This document shows, piece by piece, positions 32,428 to 43,878 of a DNA stretch of 64,000 nt. The DNA comes from Desulfuromonas sp. DDH964 (GTDB lineage Bacteria > Desulfobacterota > Desulfuromonadia > Desulfuromonadales > DDH964). The notes under the pieces were generated by a model that ran no database searches, was not told the DNA's origin, and saw nothing but the letters and a program-made list of their open reading frames with translations. The translations under genes and the position numbers were made by a program. The stretch spans positions 3,276,956-3,340,955 of the forward strand of contig NZ_CP015080.1 of NCBI RefSeq assembly GCF_001611275.1. Reading direction: 5' to 3'. Within the stretch, counting starts at the first letter, position 1, and each line of letters opens with the position of its first letter.

Positions 32428-32841
32428 TCAGCGCGAATGACCGATGTCGCAATGCCCCTGGCCACAATCACGGCGACGGGGCAGGTAAACCCGCAGTCGC
32501 GCGAAGAGCCTGTAGCCGAGGGTCGCCAGCAGGTGAATCCCCGGCAGGCGGATCAATTTCGCGAGCCGATGGTAGCCGGGGCCGGGCAACGCCTCCCAGA
32601 TCGCCGGGAAGGAGTCGACGCCCAGAAAGTAGCGTCCGCCCGCGTCACGGACATGCATCTGCACCATGAACTCCCGGCGGCTCCGGCCGTAAAGGGCCGG
32701 CTCGAAATCAGGGGCGCTGATATCGACAAAGATCAGCTTGCCGCCGTGCTCCAGGTTCCGGTAGTGATCAATTTCCCGGGAACAGACGCGGCAGGAGCCA
32801 TCATAAAAAACGCTCAAGGGGAATTCCGGCCTCGCTTTCAT
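32428..32841 (-). CDS. DUF393 (DCC family) thiol-disulfide oxidoreductase-like protein
   Basis: The 137-residue protein has the family signature FYDGSCRVCSREIDHY, a Cys-x2-Cys pair next to an Asp, at the N-terminus of a thioredoxin-like fold. IFVDISAPDF, VRDAGGRYFLGVDSF and a C-terminal PGIHLLATLGYRLFARLR follow as in DUF393 members. The C-terminal end adds Cys-rich DCGQGHC. The function is not established; a redox role is inferred from the CxxC pair. It lies between ferritin and rubrerythrin-like genes on the opposite strand. Confidence 0.88.
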   Translation of the reverse strand: MKARPEFPLSVFYDGSCRVCSREIDHYRNLEHGGKLIFVDISAPDFEPALYGRSRREFMVQMHVRDAGGRYFLGVDSFPAIWEALPGPGYHRLAKLIRLPGIHLLATLGYRLFARLRVYLPRRRDCGQGHCDIGHSR

Positions 32842-33007
32842 TGTGCTCCATCTCCTCGGGGAACCGACTTGCCGGTTTCCATTTCATTCTAGCAGCAACC
32901 GCCGGAACGGCTCTGGCAGGTTGACAACCAGCCGCTGAATCGGCTACCTTTTCTGAACTTTCCTCAGGCCAACCATGACGGTTCAATCCAACAAAGGAGA
33001 ATTTTGG

Positions 33008-33505
33008 ATGTCGGACAAAATTGATGTACAGGAGGCGGTGCGCCGCTCGATCCAGACCGAAAAGAACGCCATGGACTTTTACACCCACTGTGCGCGCCAC
33101 ATGAAGGACCCGGAAGCGGTCAAGACCTTCGAACTGCTGGCCCGGGAGGAGCGCGAGCACGCCGACTGGTTCTTCAAGGTCTACAAGGGGGCCGGCCTCG
33201 GCAGCTTCGAGGAATTCATCAAAACGGATGTGAGCGACGATTCGGACTGGCTCGGCGCCAAGGAGCGCCAGTTGCTGCCGACCCTCGACGAGCGCAAGGC
33301 GATGGAGCTCGCCATGGAAAAGGAACAGCAGCTCGAAAAACATCTGCGCAGCATGGCAGAAAAGATTGCCGACCCCGAAGTGCGGGCGGTCTACGAGGCC
33401 AACGCCAAGTCGACCCACAACCACTACCTCCTCATCGAGTCCGAGTACGCCCGGCTGATGGGAATGGTACACGAAACCGATATCGACACCTTCGTCCGCG
33501 AATAG
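33008..33505 (+). CDS. Rubrerythrin-like ferritin-like domain protein
   Basis: A 165-residue four-helix protein: VRRSIQTEKNAMDFYTHCA in helix one and LLAREEREHADWFF in helix two give the first half of a di-iron site (E...ExxH), and ELAMEKEQQLEKHLRSMAEK with KSTHNHYLLIESEYARL the second. It has no rubredoxin domain, so it is a rubrerythrin-type erythrin rather than full rubrerythrin. Likely role: peroxide reduction or iron handling in an anaerobe. I chose the ATG at 33008 (AAAGGAG site), 33 bases after the longest start. A strong terminator follows. Confidence 0.88.
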   Translation: MSDKIDVQEAVRRSIQTEKNAMDFYTHCARHMKDPEAVKTFELLAREEREHADWFFKVYKGAGLGSFEEFIKTDVSDDSDWLGAKERQLLPTLDERKAMELAMEKEQQLEKHLRSMAEKIADPEVRAVYEANAKSTHNHYLLIESEYARLMGMVHETDIDTFVRE

Positions 33506-33516
33506 TTCCCAACATC

Positions 33517-33563
33517 GGTCCGCCTTTCGCAGTCACCGGAAAGGCGGACCTCTCTTTTCCTTT
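33517..33563 (+). terminator. Intrinsic terminator after the rubrerythrin-like gene
   Basis: GGTCCGCCTTTC (33517-33528) pairs with GAAAGGCGGACC, which ends at 33550, and is followed by TCTCTTTTCCTTT. The stem is long and the T-rich tail is clear. It also separates the gene from the convergent P-type ATPase gene. Confidence 0.85.
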
Positions 33564-33611
33564 GCAGTCCCTCCCCCCCCCGCCTGCCCCATCGGCAACG
33601 TAAAGTCCTCC

Positions 33612-36248
33612 TCACGCCGCGCCCAGCCACCGGCGCACCCCCGCCTGACAAAGAAAGGCCATCATCGCGAAGAGGATCCCCCCGGTCAGAAGCTCGGCAA
33701 GTTCGGCCCCGGTGAGGGGGACGATCCGAAAAACGGCCGCCAGCGGGGTGTACATCAGCAGCCCCTGCAGGACCACGGAGAGGAGAACGGCGGCCCAGAT
33801 CCAGCGGTTGGTCCAGAAGGGGACCTGGTACCCGGCGCGAATGACAAAAGTCAGGATCACCTCGTAGAGGACAACGAAATTGAAGACCACGGTCTGGGCA
33901 TGCACCAGGGCCTGGGGATCGGCAGAATTCCCCCCGAAATGGGCGAAAAGGACGAGCGCGATGGCGGTGCCGATGAGACCGAGGAGACCAAGCAGGGCGA
34001 GGCGGGGAAGTGGCAGGATCCCCTCGTTGCGGGATTTCGGCGGCCGCCGCATGATCTCCCTGCCGTAGGGATCGACGCTGTAGGCGAGGGCCGGGGCGCC
34101 ATCGGTCACCAGGTTGATCCACAATAGCAGGATCGCGGTCAGGGGGAGGTTCATGCCGAAGAGGGTCGCCAGGAAGATGATCAGCACCTCGCCGAGATTG
34201 CCCGACAAGAGCAACATGATCGATTTCTGGATGTTGTCGTAGATGCCGCGCCCCTCCTCGATGGCGTTGACGATGTGAGTGAAGCTGTCATCGAGGAGTA
34301 CGAAGTCGGCCGCTTCCTTGGCCACCTCGGTGCCACTACCCACCGCGACACCGATATTCGCCTTTTTCAGGGCCGGGGCGTCATTGACACCGTCGCCGGT
34401 CATGGCGACGGTGTGCCCCAGCGCCTGCAGGGCGGCGACGATCCGCTGCTTGTGCTCGGCACTGACCCGCGAGAAGAGGTTCACTCCCCCCTGCAACGCC
34501 GCTCTCAGACCTGCCTCGTCGAGGGATTCGACCTCGTTCCCGCGCAGCAAATCGCCTTCGATACCGATCTCCCGACCGATGGCCCGCGCCGTCTCGCCAT
34601 AGTCGCCGGTAATCATGATCACCCGGATCCCCGCCTGCCGGGTGCGGGTGATCGCCTCGATCACGTCGGGACGGGGCGGATCGATCATCGCCTGCAGGCC
34701 GAGAAAGGTGAGGCCTTCTTCCAAAAGCGGGTCATCGGCGGCGAGGCGCCCTTCGGCAAAAGCGAGCACCCGCAGGGAGCTGGCGGCATAGTGCTCATTT
34801 TGCGCCTCGATCGCCGCCACATGCTCGGGTGTCAGCGGCACCGTCTCGTCGCCAACGAGAATCGTGCTGCAGCGGGCGAGAACGCTGTCGAGGGCGCCCT
34901 TGGTGAGGACCAGTTCCTCCCCCTCCGCCGCCAGAAGAACGCGCACGCTCATCCGCTTGCGATCCGAATCGAAGGGGAGCTCATCGCGGCGCCGGGCATC
35001 GACGGCGACACCGGCCTTGGCGGCGCTGGTCAGGAGCGCGGCCTCGGTCGGGTCACCGCTGATCAGCCAGCGCCCCTCCTCCACAAAGAGGCTGGCATTG
35101 TTGCAGAGCTGGCCGCAGCGCAGCAGACGCTCAGCCACCGGCCCGGTCACCTCCCCTTCCGGCGTATACCCCGAGCCGGCAAAAGTCACCTCGCCGGCCA
35201 GGGTCCAGGCATGGCGGACGGTCATCTGGTTTTCGGTCAGGGTCCCGGTTTTGTCGGTGCAGATGACGTCGCAGCTCCCCAGGGTCTCAACCGCGGCGAG
35301 GTTGCGCACCAGCGCTTTTTTCGCCAGCAGGCGCTTGACGCCGATGCTGAGCGCGATGGTCACCACCGCCGGCAGGGCCGTCGGTACCGCCGCCACCGCC
35401 AGGCTGATGGCGACGAAGATAAAGGCGACACTCACCTCCGCGCTCAACGCACCGGCTAGATAGGCCTTGAAGAAGGAGAGGAAGAAGACGAGGAGACAGA
35501 TGCCGATAATGGCGAAACCCAACTTGCGCCCGAACTGGTCGAGGCGCCGCTGCAACGGGGTCTGCTCCTCCCCCGACTCGCGGACCAGGGTCGCAATCCG
35601 GCCCAGCTCGGTCGCCATGCCGGTGGCGATCACCACCGCCCGGGCATGACCGGCCGCGATCGTGGTCGCCGAGAAGAGGAGGTTATGGCGGTCGCCGAGT
35701 GGCGCTTCCTGCTCAAGGGCTTGACTATTTTTTTCGACCGGTACACTTTCGCCGGTCAGGGTCGACTCTTCCACCTGCAGCCGGGTTGCGGTCACGATCC
35801 GCAGGTCGGCCGGGACCTTGTCCCCGGCAGCCAGTTCGACGATATCGCCGGGAACCAGGTCGGCGGCGTTGATACGGCGCAGTTGGCCGTCGCGCAATAC
35901 GGTTGCCTGAAGGGTACTGATCTTCTTCAGTGCGTCGAGGGAGCGATGGGCGCTCAGTTCCTGGAAAAAGCCGATCAGGGCGTTCGCCAGCAGGATGGCG
36001 AAAATGATCGCGGTATCGACATACTCGCCGATCACCAGCGCGAAGAGCATCGCAAAGAGCAGGATATAGATGATGAAACTCTTGAACTGGTTGAGAAAGA
36101 GAATCAAGGGGCGAAGTGTCGAGGTCGTCTCCAGGCGGTTGGGACCGCAATGCTGGAGCCGCCGCCGGGCTTCTTCCGTGGTGAGCCCTGCCGCCGTGGT
36201 CTGCAACTGCGCCACCACTTCATCGACCGACTGCCGGTAATAGTCCAT
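33612..36248 (-). CDS. P-type cation-transporting ATPase, Ca2+-ATPase-like
   Basis: The 878-residue protein is a P-type (P2) ATPase with all core motifs: TGES (165-168) in the actuator domain, the phosphorylated Asp332 in DKTGTLTEN, the nucleotide domain, and TGDGVNDAPALKKANIGVAVG. Ten membrane helices are expected. M5 (SGNLGEVLIIFL) and M6 (LLWINLVTDGAPA) keep the Asn, Glu, Thr and Asp used at SERCA Ca2+ site residues. In M4, however, the usual PEGLP reads PTALP (289-293), so the site II glutamate is replaced by Thr. Ion specificity is therefore uncertain. N-terminus matches the cation ATPase N domain. No partner gene is nearby. Confidence 0.92.
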   Translation of the reverse strand: MDYYRQSVDEVVAQLQTTAAGLTTEEARRRLQHCGPNRLETTSTLRPLILFLNQFKSFIIYILLFAMLFALVIGEYVDTAIIFAILLANALIGFFQELSAHRSLDALKKISTLQATVLRDGQLRRINAADLVPGDIVELAAGDKVPADLRIVTATRLQVEESTLTGESVPVEKNSQALEQEAPLGDRHNLLFSATTIAAGHARAVVIATGMATELGRIATLVRESGEEQTPLQRRLDQFGRKLGFAIIGICLLVFFLSFFKAYLAGALSAEVSVAFIFVAISLAVAAVPTALPAVVTIALSIGVKRLLAKKALVRNLAAVETLGSCDVICTDKTGTLTENQMTVRHAWTLAGEVTFAGSGYTPEGEVTGPVAERLLRCGQLCNNASLFVEEGRWLISGDPTEAALLTSAAKAGVAVDARRRDELPFDSDRKRMSVRVLLAAEGEELVLTKGALDSVLARCSTILVGDETVPLTPEHVAAIEAQNEHYAASSLRVLAFAEGRLAADDPLLEEGLTFLGLQAMIDPPRPDVIEAITRTRQAGIRVIMITGDYGETARAIGREIGIEGDLLRGNEVESLDEAGLRAALQGGVNLFSRVSAEHKQRIVAALQALGHTVAMTGDGVNDAPALKKANIGVAVGSGTEVAKEAADFVLLDDSFTHIVNAIEEGRGIYDNIQKSIMLLLSGNLGEVLIIFLATLFGMNLPLTAILLLWINLVTDGAPALAYSVDPYGREIMRRPPKSRNEGILPLPRLALLGLLGLIGTAIALVLFAHFGGNSADPQALVHAQTVVFNFVVLYEVILTFVIRAGYQVPFWTNRWIWAAVLLSVVLQGLLMYTPLAAVFRIVPLTGAELAELLTGGILFAMMAFLCQAGVRRWLGAA

Positions 36249-36316
36249 CGTTTCCCTCGTGCTCCTTTTTTCGCGGGCGGGCCAGGCACCTCCCGGAACG
36301 ATTGACGCGGCGGCGA

Positions 36317-37354
36317 TCAGGAAAAGCTGCGATTCTCCTGCTCGACGACGCGGATGAAGGTGGTGCGCTTGGAGAGCTCGCGCAGCGCGCCGGCGCCGAC
36401 ATAGGTGCAGGCCGAGCGCAGGCCACCGAGAATATCCCGGACCGTCTCCTCGATCGGGCCGCGATAGGGGACCTCCACCGTCTTCCCCTCGGAAGAGCGG
36501 TACTCGGCGATACCGCCGGCGTGCTTCTCCATGGCGGTGGCGCTGCTCATGCCGTAGAAGAGCTTGAAGGTCTGCCCCCCCCGTTCGATGACCTGGCCGC
36601 CGCTTTCATCGTGGCCGGCGAACATGCCACCGAGCATGACAAAATCGGCGCCGCCGCCGAAAGCCTTGGCGACGTCACCGGGACAGGTGCAGCCACCGTC
36701 GGCGATGATGCGCCCGCCGAGGCCGTGGGCGGCGTCGGCGCACTCGATCACCGCCGACAGTTGCGGGTAGCCGACCCCGGTCTTGAGCCGGGTGGTACAG
36801 ACCGAGCCGGGGCCGATGCCGACCTTGACGATATCGGCACCGGAGAGGAGGAGTTCCTCGACCATCTCGCCGGTGACGACATTGCCGGCGACGATCGTCT
36901 GCTCCGGAAAGGTGCTGCGAACCTTCTGGACAAAGGCGACGAAGCTCTCGGCGTAACCGTTGGCGACATCGATGCAGATGAATTCGAGCTGCGGGTGGCG
37001 CCCCAGGATCTCCTGCAGCCGGGCGAAATCGGCCTCGGCGGAGCCGGTGCTGACCATCACCCGCTGAAAGATCGAGGCCGGTTGCCCGGCGAGGAAATCG
37101 TCCCAGGCGGCGACCGGGTAGTGTTTGTGAATGGCGGTGAGCAGGCCGTGACGGGCGAGGACCGCCGCCGCCTCGAAGGTGCCGACGGTATCCATATTGG
37201 CGGCAATCAGCGGCACCCCGCGCCATTCGCGGCGGCTGTGCAGAAAGGTGAAGCTGCGCTCGAGATCGACCGCGGCCCGGCTGGCCAGGGTCGAGCGCTT
37301 GGGACGGATCAGGACATCCTTGAAACCGAGCTTGACATCGCTTTCGACACGCAT
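36317..37354 (-). CDS. guaC: GMP reductase GuaC
   Basis: GuaC reduces GMP to IMP with NADPH, feeding guanine back to the adenine branch. The roughly 345-residue protein starts with [16 protein letters not shown], then [15 protein letters not shown], the catalytic loop [20 protein letters not shown] and [21 protein letters not shown]. It lacks CBS domains, which separates it from IMP dehydrogenase. The ATG at 37354 has AGGAG at good spacing; the ATG 9 bases earlier would be too close to that site. It stands alone next to the kinase operon. Confidence 0.95.
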   Translation of the reverse strand: MRVESDVKLGFKDVLIRPKRSTLASRAAVDLERSFTFLHSRREWRGVPLIAANMDTVGTFEAAAVLARHGLLTAIHKHYPVAAWDDFLAGQPASIFQRVMVSTGSAEADFARLQEILGRHPQLEFICIDVANGYAESFVAFVQKVRSTFPEQTIVAGNVVTGEMVEELLLSGADIVKVGIGPGSVCTTRLKTGVGYPQLSAVIECADAAHGLGGRIIADGGCTCPGDVAKAFGGGADFVMLGGMFAGHDESGGQVIERGGQTFKLFYGMSSATAMEKHAGGIAEYRSSEGKTVEVPYRGPIEETVRDILGGLRSACTYVGAGALRELSKRTTFIRVVEQENRSFS

Positions 37355-37521
37355 CGCGATCATCTCCTGGGGGAAAAGGGGAAAGGTCAGGAGAAGTCTA
37401 ACAGGAAAGGGATGACAGGACAGCTCCCGGCAGCACTCCCGGCGAGGCGCTTGACTCTCCCCGGCTGCCGGCTAAGCTTTCCGCTGGGGGGCTGGTACAA
37501 TTCCGTTCCAAGGAGGAGTGC

Positions 37522-40185
37522 ATGCCCGTTGCGCCGGCGGCCGGAACGACCCCGAAGAGTAAATCGCTCCGCCTGCGGGCCCTGCGCCGGCACGGCCGGC
37601 GCTGCCTCCTCTTCGGCCTCGTCTTCTCCCTCCTCTGCGCCGGCTTCTTGGCCTGGAGCATCCACATTGAAAAAGCGAACACCCTGGACCATGCCCGCCT
37701 CGAAGCCCTGGCCACCTTCAACAAGGACCAGTCCTTCCGTTTCTGGGCGACCGGCCACGGCGGGGTCTACGTTCCGGTTACCGAGGAGACCCCCCCCAAC
37801 CCCTACCTGAGCCACCTCCCCCACCGGGACATCGACCTCCCCGACGGACGCCGGCTCACCCTGATGAACCCCGCCTACATCATGCGCCAGGCGATGAGCC
37901 AGTACCAGGAGCTGTACGGCGTGCGCGGCCATCTGACCAGCCTCGACCCGCTCAACCCGATCAATGCTCCCGACCCCTGGGAACGCCAGGCGCTTGCGGC
38001 CTTTGCCAACGGCGCCACCGAGGTAACCCGGGTCAGCGAGATCGAGGGGCAGCCCTTCCTGCGGCTTATGAAACCGATGATCACCCAGCAAGGGTGTCTG
38101 AAGTGCCATGCCCGGCAGGGCTACCGGGTCGGCGATATCCGCGGCGGTCTGTCGGTCTCCATCCCCCTCGCCCCGTACCTCGCCATCGAACGGGAGGGAC
38201 TGACCAGCTTCAGTCTCTCCTTCGGCCTGATCTGGCTGCTCGGCATGGCCCTGCTCGGCGGCTTCTGGCTCCGCGGCCGCCGCCAGGTCCAGGAATGGGC
38301 GCAGGCGGCGGAGCGGGAGAAATTCCTCGCCGCCATCATCCGCGCCTCCAACGACGCCATCTTCGCCATCGACCTGAACCAGACCATTCTCAGCTGGAAT
38401 CCCGGCGCGGAAAAAATCTACGGCTACAAAGCCGCCGAGGTGCTCGGTCAGCCCGTCTCCCTCCTCCTCCCGCCGGCGAGCGGCGATGAATACGCCGCGC
38501 TGATCGCGCGCATCGAGGCCGGCGAGGTGATCGACAACTACATCGCGGAACGCCGGCACAAGGAGGGGCGCCCGATCTGGGTCGCCCTCACCCTCTCCCC
38601 CCTTCCCGACCTGGCCGGGGCCCTCAGCGGGATCTCCATCACCTCCCGGGATATCACCGCCAGCCGGGCGGCCGAGATGGAGCTGCGCAAGCTCTCCACT
38701 GCCATCAACCAGAGCCCGGTCGCCATCCTCATCACCGATGCCCAGGGTCGCATCGAGTTCGTCAATCCCAGGTTCAGCGAGATTACCGGCTACAGCGCCG
38801 CCGAGGCGCGCGGACAGACCCCGCGCCTTCTCAAGTCGGGGCGCACCCCGGAGCGGGACTATCAGCGGCTGTGGGAAACCATCACCGCCGGCCAGGTCTG
38901 GCAGGGGGAATTTCTCAACCGCGCCAAGGACGGCACCCTCTTCTGGGATGCGACCACTATCGCCCCGGTCAAGGATGCGCAGGGCGCCATTACCCATTAC
39001 ATCGCCATCAAGGAGGAGATCACCGAGCGCAAGGACCTGGAGCGACAGCTGCAGCAGGCGCAGAAGCTGGAGGCGGTGGGACAGCTCGCCGGCGGGGTGG
39101 CCCACGACTTCAACAACATTCTCACCGCCATCATCGGTTATGCTTCCCTCCTCGAGATGAAGCTGGAGGCAAAGCACCCCCTCCGCCACAACGCCAGCCA
39201 GATCCTCGCCGCCGCCAATCGCGCCGCTGAGCTGACCCAGAGCCTGCTCGCCTTCAGCCGCAAGCAGGTCATCGACCTGGAGCCGATAGAACTCAACGCA
39301 GCCATCCGCAAGATCGAAGGGTTCCTGCGCCGGGTGATCAGCGAAAACATCGAGCTGCGCACCATCCTGGCTCCGGAACCCCTGGTGGTCCGCGCCGACC
39401 GCGGCCAGTTCGAACACCTGCTGATGAACCTGGCGACCAATGCCCGGGATGCGATGCCGACCGGCGGGGTGATCTCCATCGAAACCCGGCAGGCAACCCT
39501 GGATGAAGCCTTCCGGCACTCCCACGGCTTCGGCGAACCCGGCGCCTACGCCCTGATCTCCTTTTCCGATACCGGCATCGGCATGGACGAGGAGACCCAG
39601 CGCCGGATATTCCAGCCCTTTTTCACCACCAAGGAGGTCGGCAAGGGGACCGGTCTCGGCCTGGCGATGGTCTACGGCACCGTCAAACAGCACGGGGGCT
39701 ATCTCAACGTCTACAGCGAGCCGGGGGCCGGAACCACCTTCAATATCTACCTCCCCTGCACCAGTGAAGAACCCCTTGCGCCTGCGCATGAGGTTCTGGA
39801 AGCGACGCTTCCCGGTGGGAGCGAGACGATCCTGGTCGCCGACGACGATACCCTGCTGCGCTCCTTGGCGACGGAGGTCCTGACCCAGTTCGGCTACCGG
39901 GTCCTCGCTGCCACCGATGGCGAAGAGGCTTTGGAGCTCTTCCGCTCGCACCGGCAGGAGATCGACCTGGCGATCCTCGACGTGGTGATGCCGAAACTCA
40001 ACGGCAAGGCAGTCCGCGACGAGATGCTCCGGCTGGTCCCCGACCTGCGGGTCCTCTTCATCAGCGGCTATACCGCCGACATCATCCACCGTCACGGCGT
40101 CGTCGACCCGGAGCTCGATTTCATCCAGAAACCGATGCGCCCCCACGACCTGCTACGGAAGGTCCGTGAGGTTCTCGACCGATGA
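37522..40185 (+). CDS. Hybrid histidine kinase with Tll0287-like, possibly c-type heme, sensor domain
   Basis: An 887-residue membrane kinase. After a membrane helix (about 29-46) comes a periplasmic Tll0287-like (DUF3365) domain containing [12 protein letters not shown], a c-type heme site (Cys192, Cys195, His196), then a second helix (about 230-250). Two PAS domains follow (from about 275 and 400), then the phospho-acceptor His528 in [14 protein letters not shown], an ATPase domain ([29 protein letters not shown]), and a receiver domain with Asp820. The heme motif suggests redox or gas sensing. Its stop overlaps the next kinase start by 4 bases, so the two hybrid kinases act in one operon. 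Confidence 0.92.
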   Translation: MPVAPAAGTTPKSKSLRLRALRRHGRRCLLFGLVFSLLCAGFLAWSIHIEKANTLDHARLEALATFNKDQSFRFWATGHGGVYVPVTEETPPNPYLSHLPHRDIDLPDGRRLTLMNPAYIMRQAMSQYQELYGVRGHLTSLDPLNPINAPDPWERQALAAFANGATEVTRVSEIEGQPFLRLMKPMITQQGCLKCHARQGYRVGDIRGGLSVSIPLAPYLAIEREGLTSFSLSFGLIWLLGMALLGGFWLRGRRQVQEWAQAAEREKFLAAIIRASNDAIFAIDLNQTILSWNPGAEKIYGYKAAEVLGQPVSLLLPPASGDEYAALIARIEAGEVIDNYIAERRHKEGRPIWVALTLSPLPDLAGALSGISITSRDITASRAAEMELRKLSTAINQSPVAILITDAQGRIEFVNPRFSEITGYSAAEARGQTPRLLKSGRTPERDYQRLWETITAGQVWQGEFLNRAKDGTLFWDATTIAPVKDAQGAITHYIAIKEEITERKDLERQLQQAQKLEAVGQLAGGVAHDFNNILTAIIGYASLLEMKLEAKHPLRHNASQILAAANRAAELTQSLLAFSRKQVIDLEPIELNAAIRKIEGFLRRVISENIELRTILAPEPLVVRADRGQFEHLLMNLATNARDAMPTGGVISIETRQATLDEAFRHSHGFGEPGAYALISFSDTGIGMDEETQRRIFQPFFTTKEVGKGTGLGLAMVYGTVKQHGGYLNVYSEPGAGTTFNIYLPCTSEEPLAPAHEVLEATLPGGSETILVADDDTLLRSLATEVLTQFGYRVLAATDGEEALELFRSHRQEIDLAILDVVMPKLNGKAVRDEMLRLVPDLRVLFISGYTADIIHRHGVVDPELDFIQKPMRPHDLLRKVREVLDR

Positions 40186-42959
40186 ATGCCGCAACGGAAG
40201 AACTGGCCATCGCCGGCTCCGGCCTGCGTCTTGAAGCCGCCCCCCTGCTTATCGCCCTTGCGGCCAGCGCCGGTCTCTACCTGACAAGCCGCTTCAACTA
40301 CCTCCTGTTTCACAGCCTCGCCGAGCTCTTCAGCATTCTGGTCGCCTTTGGCACCTTTACCATCGCCTGGCATACCCGGCGCTTTTTGACCAACGGCTAC
40401 CTCCTCCTGATCGGCATCGCCTACCTCTTCATCGGCGCCATCGATCTCGTCCACACCCTCGCCTACCAGGGGATGGGGGTCTTTTCCGGCGGCGACCCCA
40501 ACCTGCCGACCCAGCTCTGGATCGCGGCCCGTTACCTGCAAAGCGCATCCCTGGTCGCCGCGGCCTTTTTCATCGGCAGACGCCTGCCGCAGCGGCAGGT
40601 CCTGGCGGTTTACGCCCTGCTCACCGCCCTGCTCTTCTGGGCGCTCAGCCGCCCCGGGCTCTTCCCCGACTGCTTTGTCGTGGGCCGCGGTCTCACCCCC
40701 TTCAAGATCGGCAGCGAATACCTGATCAGCCTGCTGCTGGCCGGCGGGTTGGTCCTGCTCTGGCGGCGCCGGCAGGAATTCACCCGGGATGTCTTTCAGC
40801 TGCTGGCCGGTTCCATCCTGCTGACCATCGGCGCGGAACTCGCCTTCACCTTCTATGTGAGCGTCTACGGCCTCTCCAACCTGGTCGGCCATATCTTCAA
40901 GATCGCCTCCTTCTATCTCGTCTACCGGGCGATTATCCAGACCGGGCTGGTACGCCCCTTTGATCTGATCTTCCGCAGCCTGAAGCAGAGCGAAGCGGCC
41001 CTCGCCGCCGCCAATGCCGAGCTTGAGCTGCGGGTGGCAGAGCGAACCCGGGAGCTGACCCGGGCCGAGGCGAAATACCGGACCATTTTCGACCAGGCGA
41101 TCGAAGGGATCCTCCAGACTACCCGGGAGGGGCGCTTCCTGGCGGCAAATCCGGCCCTGGCGACGATGCTCGGCTATGGCAGCCCCGAGGAACTGATCCG
41201 GGAGATCGAGGATATCGGCGGACAGCTCTACTTCGACCCCGCCGACCGGCGGCGCTTGCTTGCCAGCCTCGACGCCGCTGGGGTGGTGCGCGGTTTCGAA
41301 ACCCGTTTCCGGCGCCGAGATGGCGCGCCGATCACGGTCTCCCTCAACCTCCGCCTGGCACGCAACGGCGTCAAGGATCCCTATTTCGAGGGGATGGTGA
41401 CAGACATCACCGCGCGCAAGGAGGCGGAGGCGGAGCGGGCCTTTCTGGCGGCGATCGTCGAATCGTCCCACGACGCCATCATCGGCAAGACCCTGGCGGG
41501 GACGATCGTCAGCTGGAACCGGGGAGCGGAAAACCTTTATGGCTATACCGCCGACGAAGTTCTCGGCCGCTCCGTCAGTCTGCTGGCGCCCCCGGACGCC
41601 GCCGACGAGATGCCGGCGATTCTGGCCCGGGTCGAGCGGGGTGAGCGGATAGAGAATGTCGAGACCGTGCGCATCGCCAAGGATGGGCGGCGCCTCGACG
41701 TGGCCCTGACGGTATCACCGATCCGCAACGCGGCCGGCGCGATCGCCGGCGCCTCGGCGATCGCCAAGGACATCACCGACCGCAAAAACCTCGAGAACCA
41801 GCTGCGCCATGCACAGAAGCTGGAGGCCGTCGGCACTCTCACCGGCGGCATCGCCCACGACTTCAACAACATCCTGACGGCGGTCATCGGCTTCGCCAGC
41901 CTGCTGGAGAGACACCTGGAGACGGACCACCCCCTGCACGGCCACGCCGTGCAGATTCTGGCGGCGGCGGAGCGCGGCGCCGTCCTGACCCGCTCTCTGC
42001 TCACTTTCAGCCGCAAGGGTCCCATCGATATGCGGCCGGTCGACCTCAACGGCATTATTCGCGGCCTGGAGAAGATGCTGCGCCGGCTGATCCGGGTGGA
42101 GATCGCCTTCCAGTTCGATCTGACGCAGGAGCAGCTGACGATCCGGGCCGATGCCGGCCAGATCGAGCAGGTCCTTCTCAACCTGACGACCAACGCCCGC
42201 GACGCCATGCCCGACGGCGGCACCCTCAGCGTGACGACCGCCAGCATCCACCTCGACGCCGACTTCACCCGGCTCCACGGCTTCGGCTCGCCGGGACGCT
42301 ACGCCCTGCTGACCGTCGCCGATACCGGCGCAGGGATGGAGGAGACGGTCCGGCAGCACATCTTCGAGCCGTTCTTTACCACCAAGGAGGTCGGCAAGGG
42401 GACCGGTCTGGGCCTGGCGGTCAGTTACGGCATCATCAAACAGCATCAGGGCTATATCAACTGCTACTCCGAAGCGGGGCGCGGCACCATCTTCCGCCTC
42501 TACTTCCCGCTGCTCGACCCGGCGACCGAAGCGCCGGCAGCGCTGCCGGACGCTGCGCCTCCGCGGGGGCAGGAAACCGTCCTGGTGATGGATGACGAGG
42601 CCGTGATGCGGCAGCTGCTGACGATCATCCTCGAAGAGTCCGGCTACACGGTCCTGGCGGCCGCGGACGGCGTCGCGGCCATCGACCTCTGCCGCCAACA
42701 TGGCGCCAGGATCGGGCTCTGTCTCCTTGACATGGTCCTCCCCAAACAGAACGGCTGGGAGACGTTCCAGGCGATCCGCCGCCTCCAGCCGGAGATGAAG
42801 GCACTCTTCATGAGCGGCTATCCGCCGGAAGGCACCCGCCAGGCCGAGCTGGCGGCGGCCGGCGCCGGCTTCATCGCCAAACCGATCGCTCCCAAGGATC
42901 TGCTGCTGAAGGTGCGGCAGGCGCTCGATCGTCCTTTGCCCGACCGCCTGGAAAGGTGA
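40182..42959 (+). CDS. Hybrid histidine kinase with MASE3-type membrane sensor
   Basis: A 925-residue kinase whose first 265 or so residues form a seven-helix MASE3-type domain ([49 protein letters not shown]). A coiled-coil ([17 protein letters not shown]) leads into two PAS domains, then His559 in [14 protein letters not shown], an ATPase domain ([25 protein letters not shown]) and a receiver with Asp850. Its catalytic core is close to that of the preceding kinase, suggesting a tandem duplication with exchanged sensors. The membrane ligand is unknown. The diguanylate cyclase gene starts five bases later. Confidence 0.92.
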   Translation: MNAATEELAIAGSGLRLEAAPLLIALAASAGLYLTSRFNYLLFHSLAELFSILVAFGTFTIAWHTRRFLTNGYLLLIGIAYLFIGAIDLVHTLAYQGMGVFSGGDPNLPTQLWIAARYLQSASLVAAAFFIGRRLPQRQVLAVYALLTALLFWALSRPGLFPDCFVVGRGLTPFKIGSEYLISLLLAGGLVLLWRRRQEFTRDVFQLLAGSILLTIGAELAFTFYVSVYGLSNLVGHIFKIASFYLVYRAIIQTGLVRPFDLIFRSLKQSEAALAAANAELELRVAERTRELTRAEAKYRTIFDQAIEGILQTTREGRFLAANPALATMLGYGSPEELIREIEDIGGQLYFDPADRRRLLASLDAAGVVRGFETRFRRRDGAPITVSLNLRLARNGVKDPYFEGMVTDITARKEAEAERAFLAAIVESSHDAIIGKTLAGTIVSWNRGAENLYGYTADEVLGRSVSLLAPPDAADEMPAILARVERGERIENVETVRIAKDGRRLDVALTVSPIRNAAGAIAGASAIAKDITDRKNLENQLRHAQKLEAVGTLTGGIAHDFNNILTAVIGFASLLERHLETDHPLHGHAVQILAAAERGAVLTRSLLTFSRKGPIDMRPVDLNGIIRGLEKMLRRLIRVEIAFQFDLTQEQLTIRADAGQIEQVLLNLTTNARDAMPDGGTLSVTTASIHLDADFTRLHGFGSPGRYALLTVADTGAGMEETVRQHIFEPFFTTKEVGKGTGLGLAVSYGIIKQHQGYINCYSEAGRGTIFRLYFPLLDPATEAPAALPDAAPPRGQETVLVMDDEAVMRQLLTIILEESGYTVLAAADGVAAIDLCRQHGARIGLCLLDMVLPKQNGWETFQAIRRLQPEMKALFMSGYPPEGTRQAELAAAGAGFIAKPIAPKDLLLKVRQALDRPLPDRLER

Positions 42960-42963
42960 CACT

Positions 42964-43878
42964 ATGCAGGATCATCACCCCTTCTTCCGCCAACTCCTCG
43001 ACAACCTCTACGACGGGGTCTATTTCGTCGACCGGGACCGGATCATCACCTACTGGAACCGCGGCGCCGAGCGGCTGAGCGGCTATTCGGCCGACCTGGT
43101 ACTGGGGAAGAGCTGCCGGGACAACCTCCTGGTCCACATGGACGACAACGGCAAGCTCCTCTGCCTCGACGGCTGCCCGCTGGCGGCGACGATGGCGGAC
43201 GGCAACGAACGGCAGGCGGAGGTTTTCATGCACCACGCCGACGGCCAGCGGGTGCCGGTCCTGGTGCGGGTGTCGCCGATTCACGACGAAGCGGGAGCGA
43301 TCGTCGGGGCGGTGGAGATCTTCAGCGACAACAGCAGCCAGAACGCCGCCCGGCAGCAGATCGAGGAGTTGCAGGAACTCGCCTTTCTCGATCCGCTGAC
43401 GGCCCTGGCCAACCGGCGTTTTCTTGAGATCACTCTCCACTCCCGCCTGGAGGAGCAGCGCCGCTACGGCTGGCCCTTCGGCGTCCTCTTCTTCGACATC
43501 GATCACTTCAAGAGCTTCAACGACAGCTATGGCCACGAGACCGGTGACGCGGTCCTGAAGATGACCGCCAAGACCCTGGCCGGCTGTGCGCGTTCTTTCG
43601 ATGTGGTCGGCCGTTGGGGGGGAGAGGAGTTCGTCGCCGTCCTCGCCAACGTCGATCGCACCTCCCTGCAACGCATTGCGGAACGCTACCGTTCGATGAT
43701 CGAGCAGTCGGGACTGCCGACGGCGATGGAGGTGCTGCGGGTCACAGTGTCCGTCGGCGCCGCCCTCGCCGTCCCCGGCGATACGGTGGAGAGCGTGCTG
43801 GAGCGCGCCGACGCCCTCATGTACCAGAGCAAGCAGAATGGCCGCAACCGGGTCACGCTGGAAGGAGTCTCCCCATGA
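42964..43878 (+). CDS. PAS-GGDEF diguanylate cyclase
   Basis: The 304-residue protein makes the second messenger cyclic di-GMP. It has an N-terminal PAS domain (LLDNLYDGVYFVDRDRIITY) and a GGDEF domain with LTALANRRFLEITL, FFDIDHFKSFNDSYGHETGD and the active site RWGGEEFVAVLA. RSFD lies exactly five residues before GGEEF, the layout of an RxxD inhibitory site, so product inhibition is likely. No receiver domain is present, so control by the neighbouring kinases would be indirect or through PAS. Its stop codon overlaps the SDR start by 4 bases. Confidence 0.95.
   Translation: MQDHHPFFRQLLDNLYDGVYFVDRDRIITYWNRGAERLSGYSADLVLGKSCRDNLLVHMDDNGKLLCLDGCPLAATMADGNERQAEVFMHHADGQRVPVLVRVSPIHDEAGAIVGAVEIFSDNSSQNAARQQIEELQELAFLDPLTALANRRFLEITLHSRLEEQRRYGWPFGVLFFDIDHFKSFNDSYGHETGDAVLKMTAKTLAGCARSFDVVGRWGGEEFVAVLANVDRTSLQRIAERYRSMIEQSGLPTAMEVLRVTVSVGAALAVPGDTVESVLERADALMYQSKQNGRNRVTLEGVSP

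Noticed and set aside
37387..40146. 919-codon minus-strand reading opposite the heme-type kinase
   Set aside because: The plus-strand frame contains all kinase motifs; the antisense is a GC-driven shadow.
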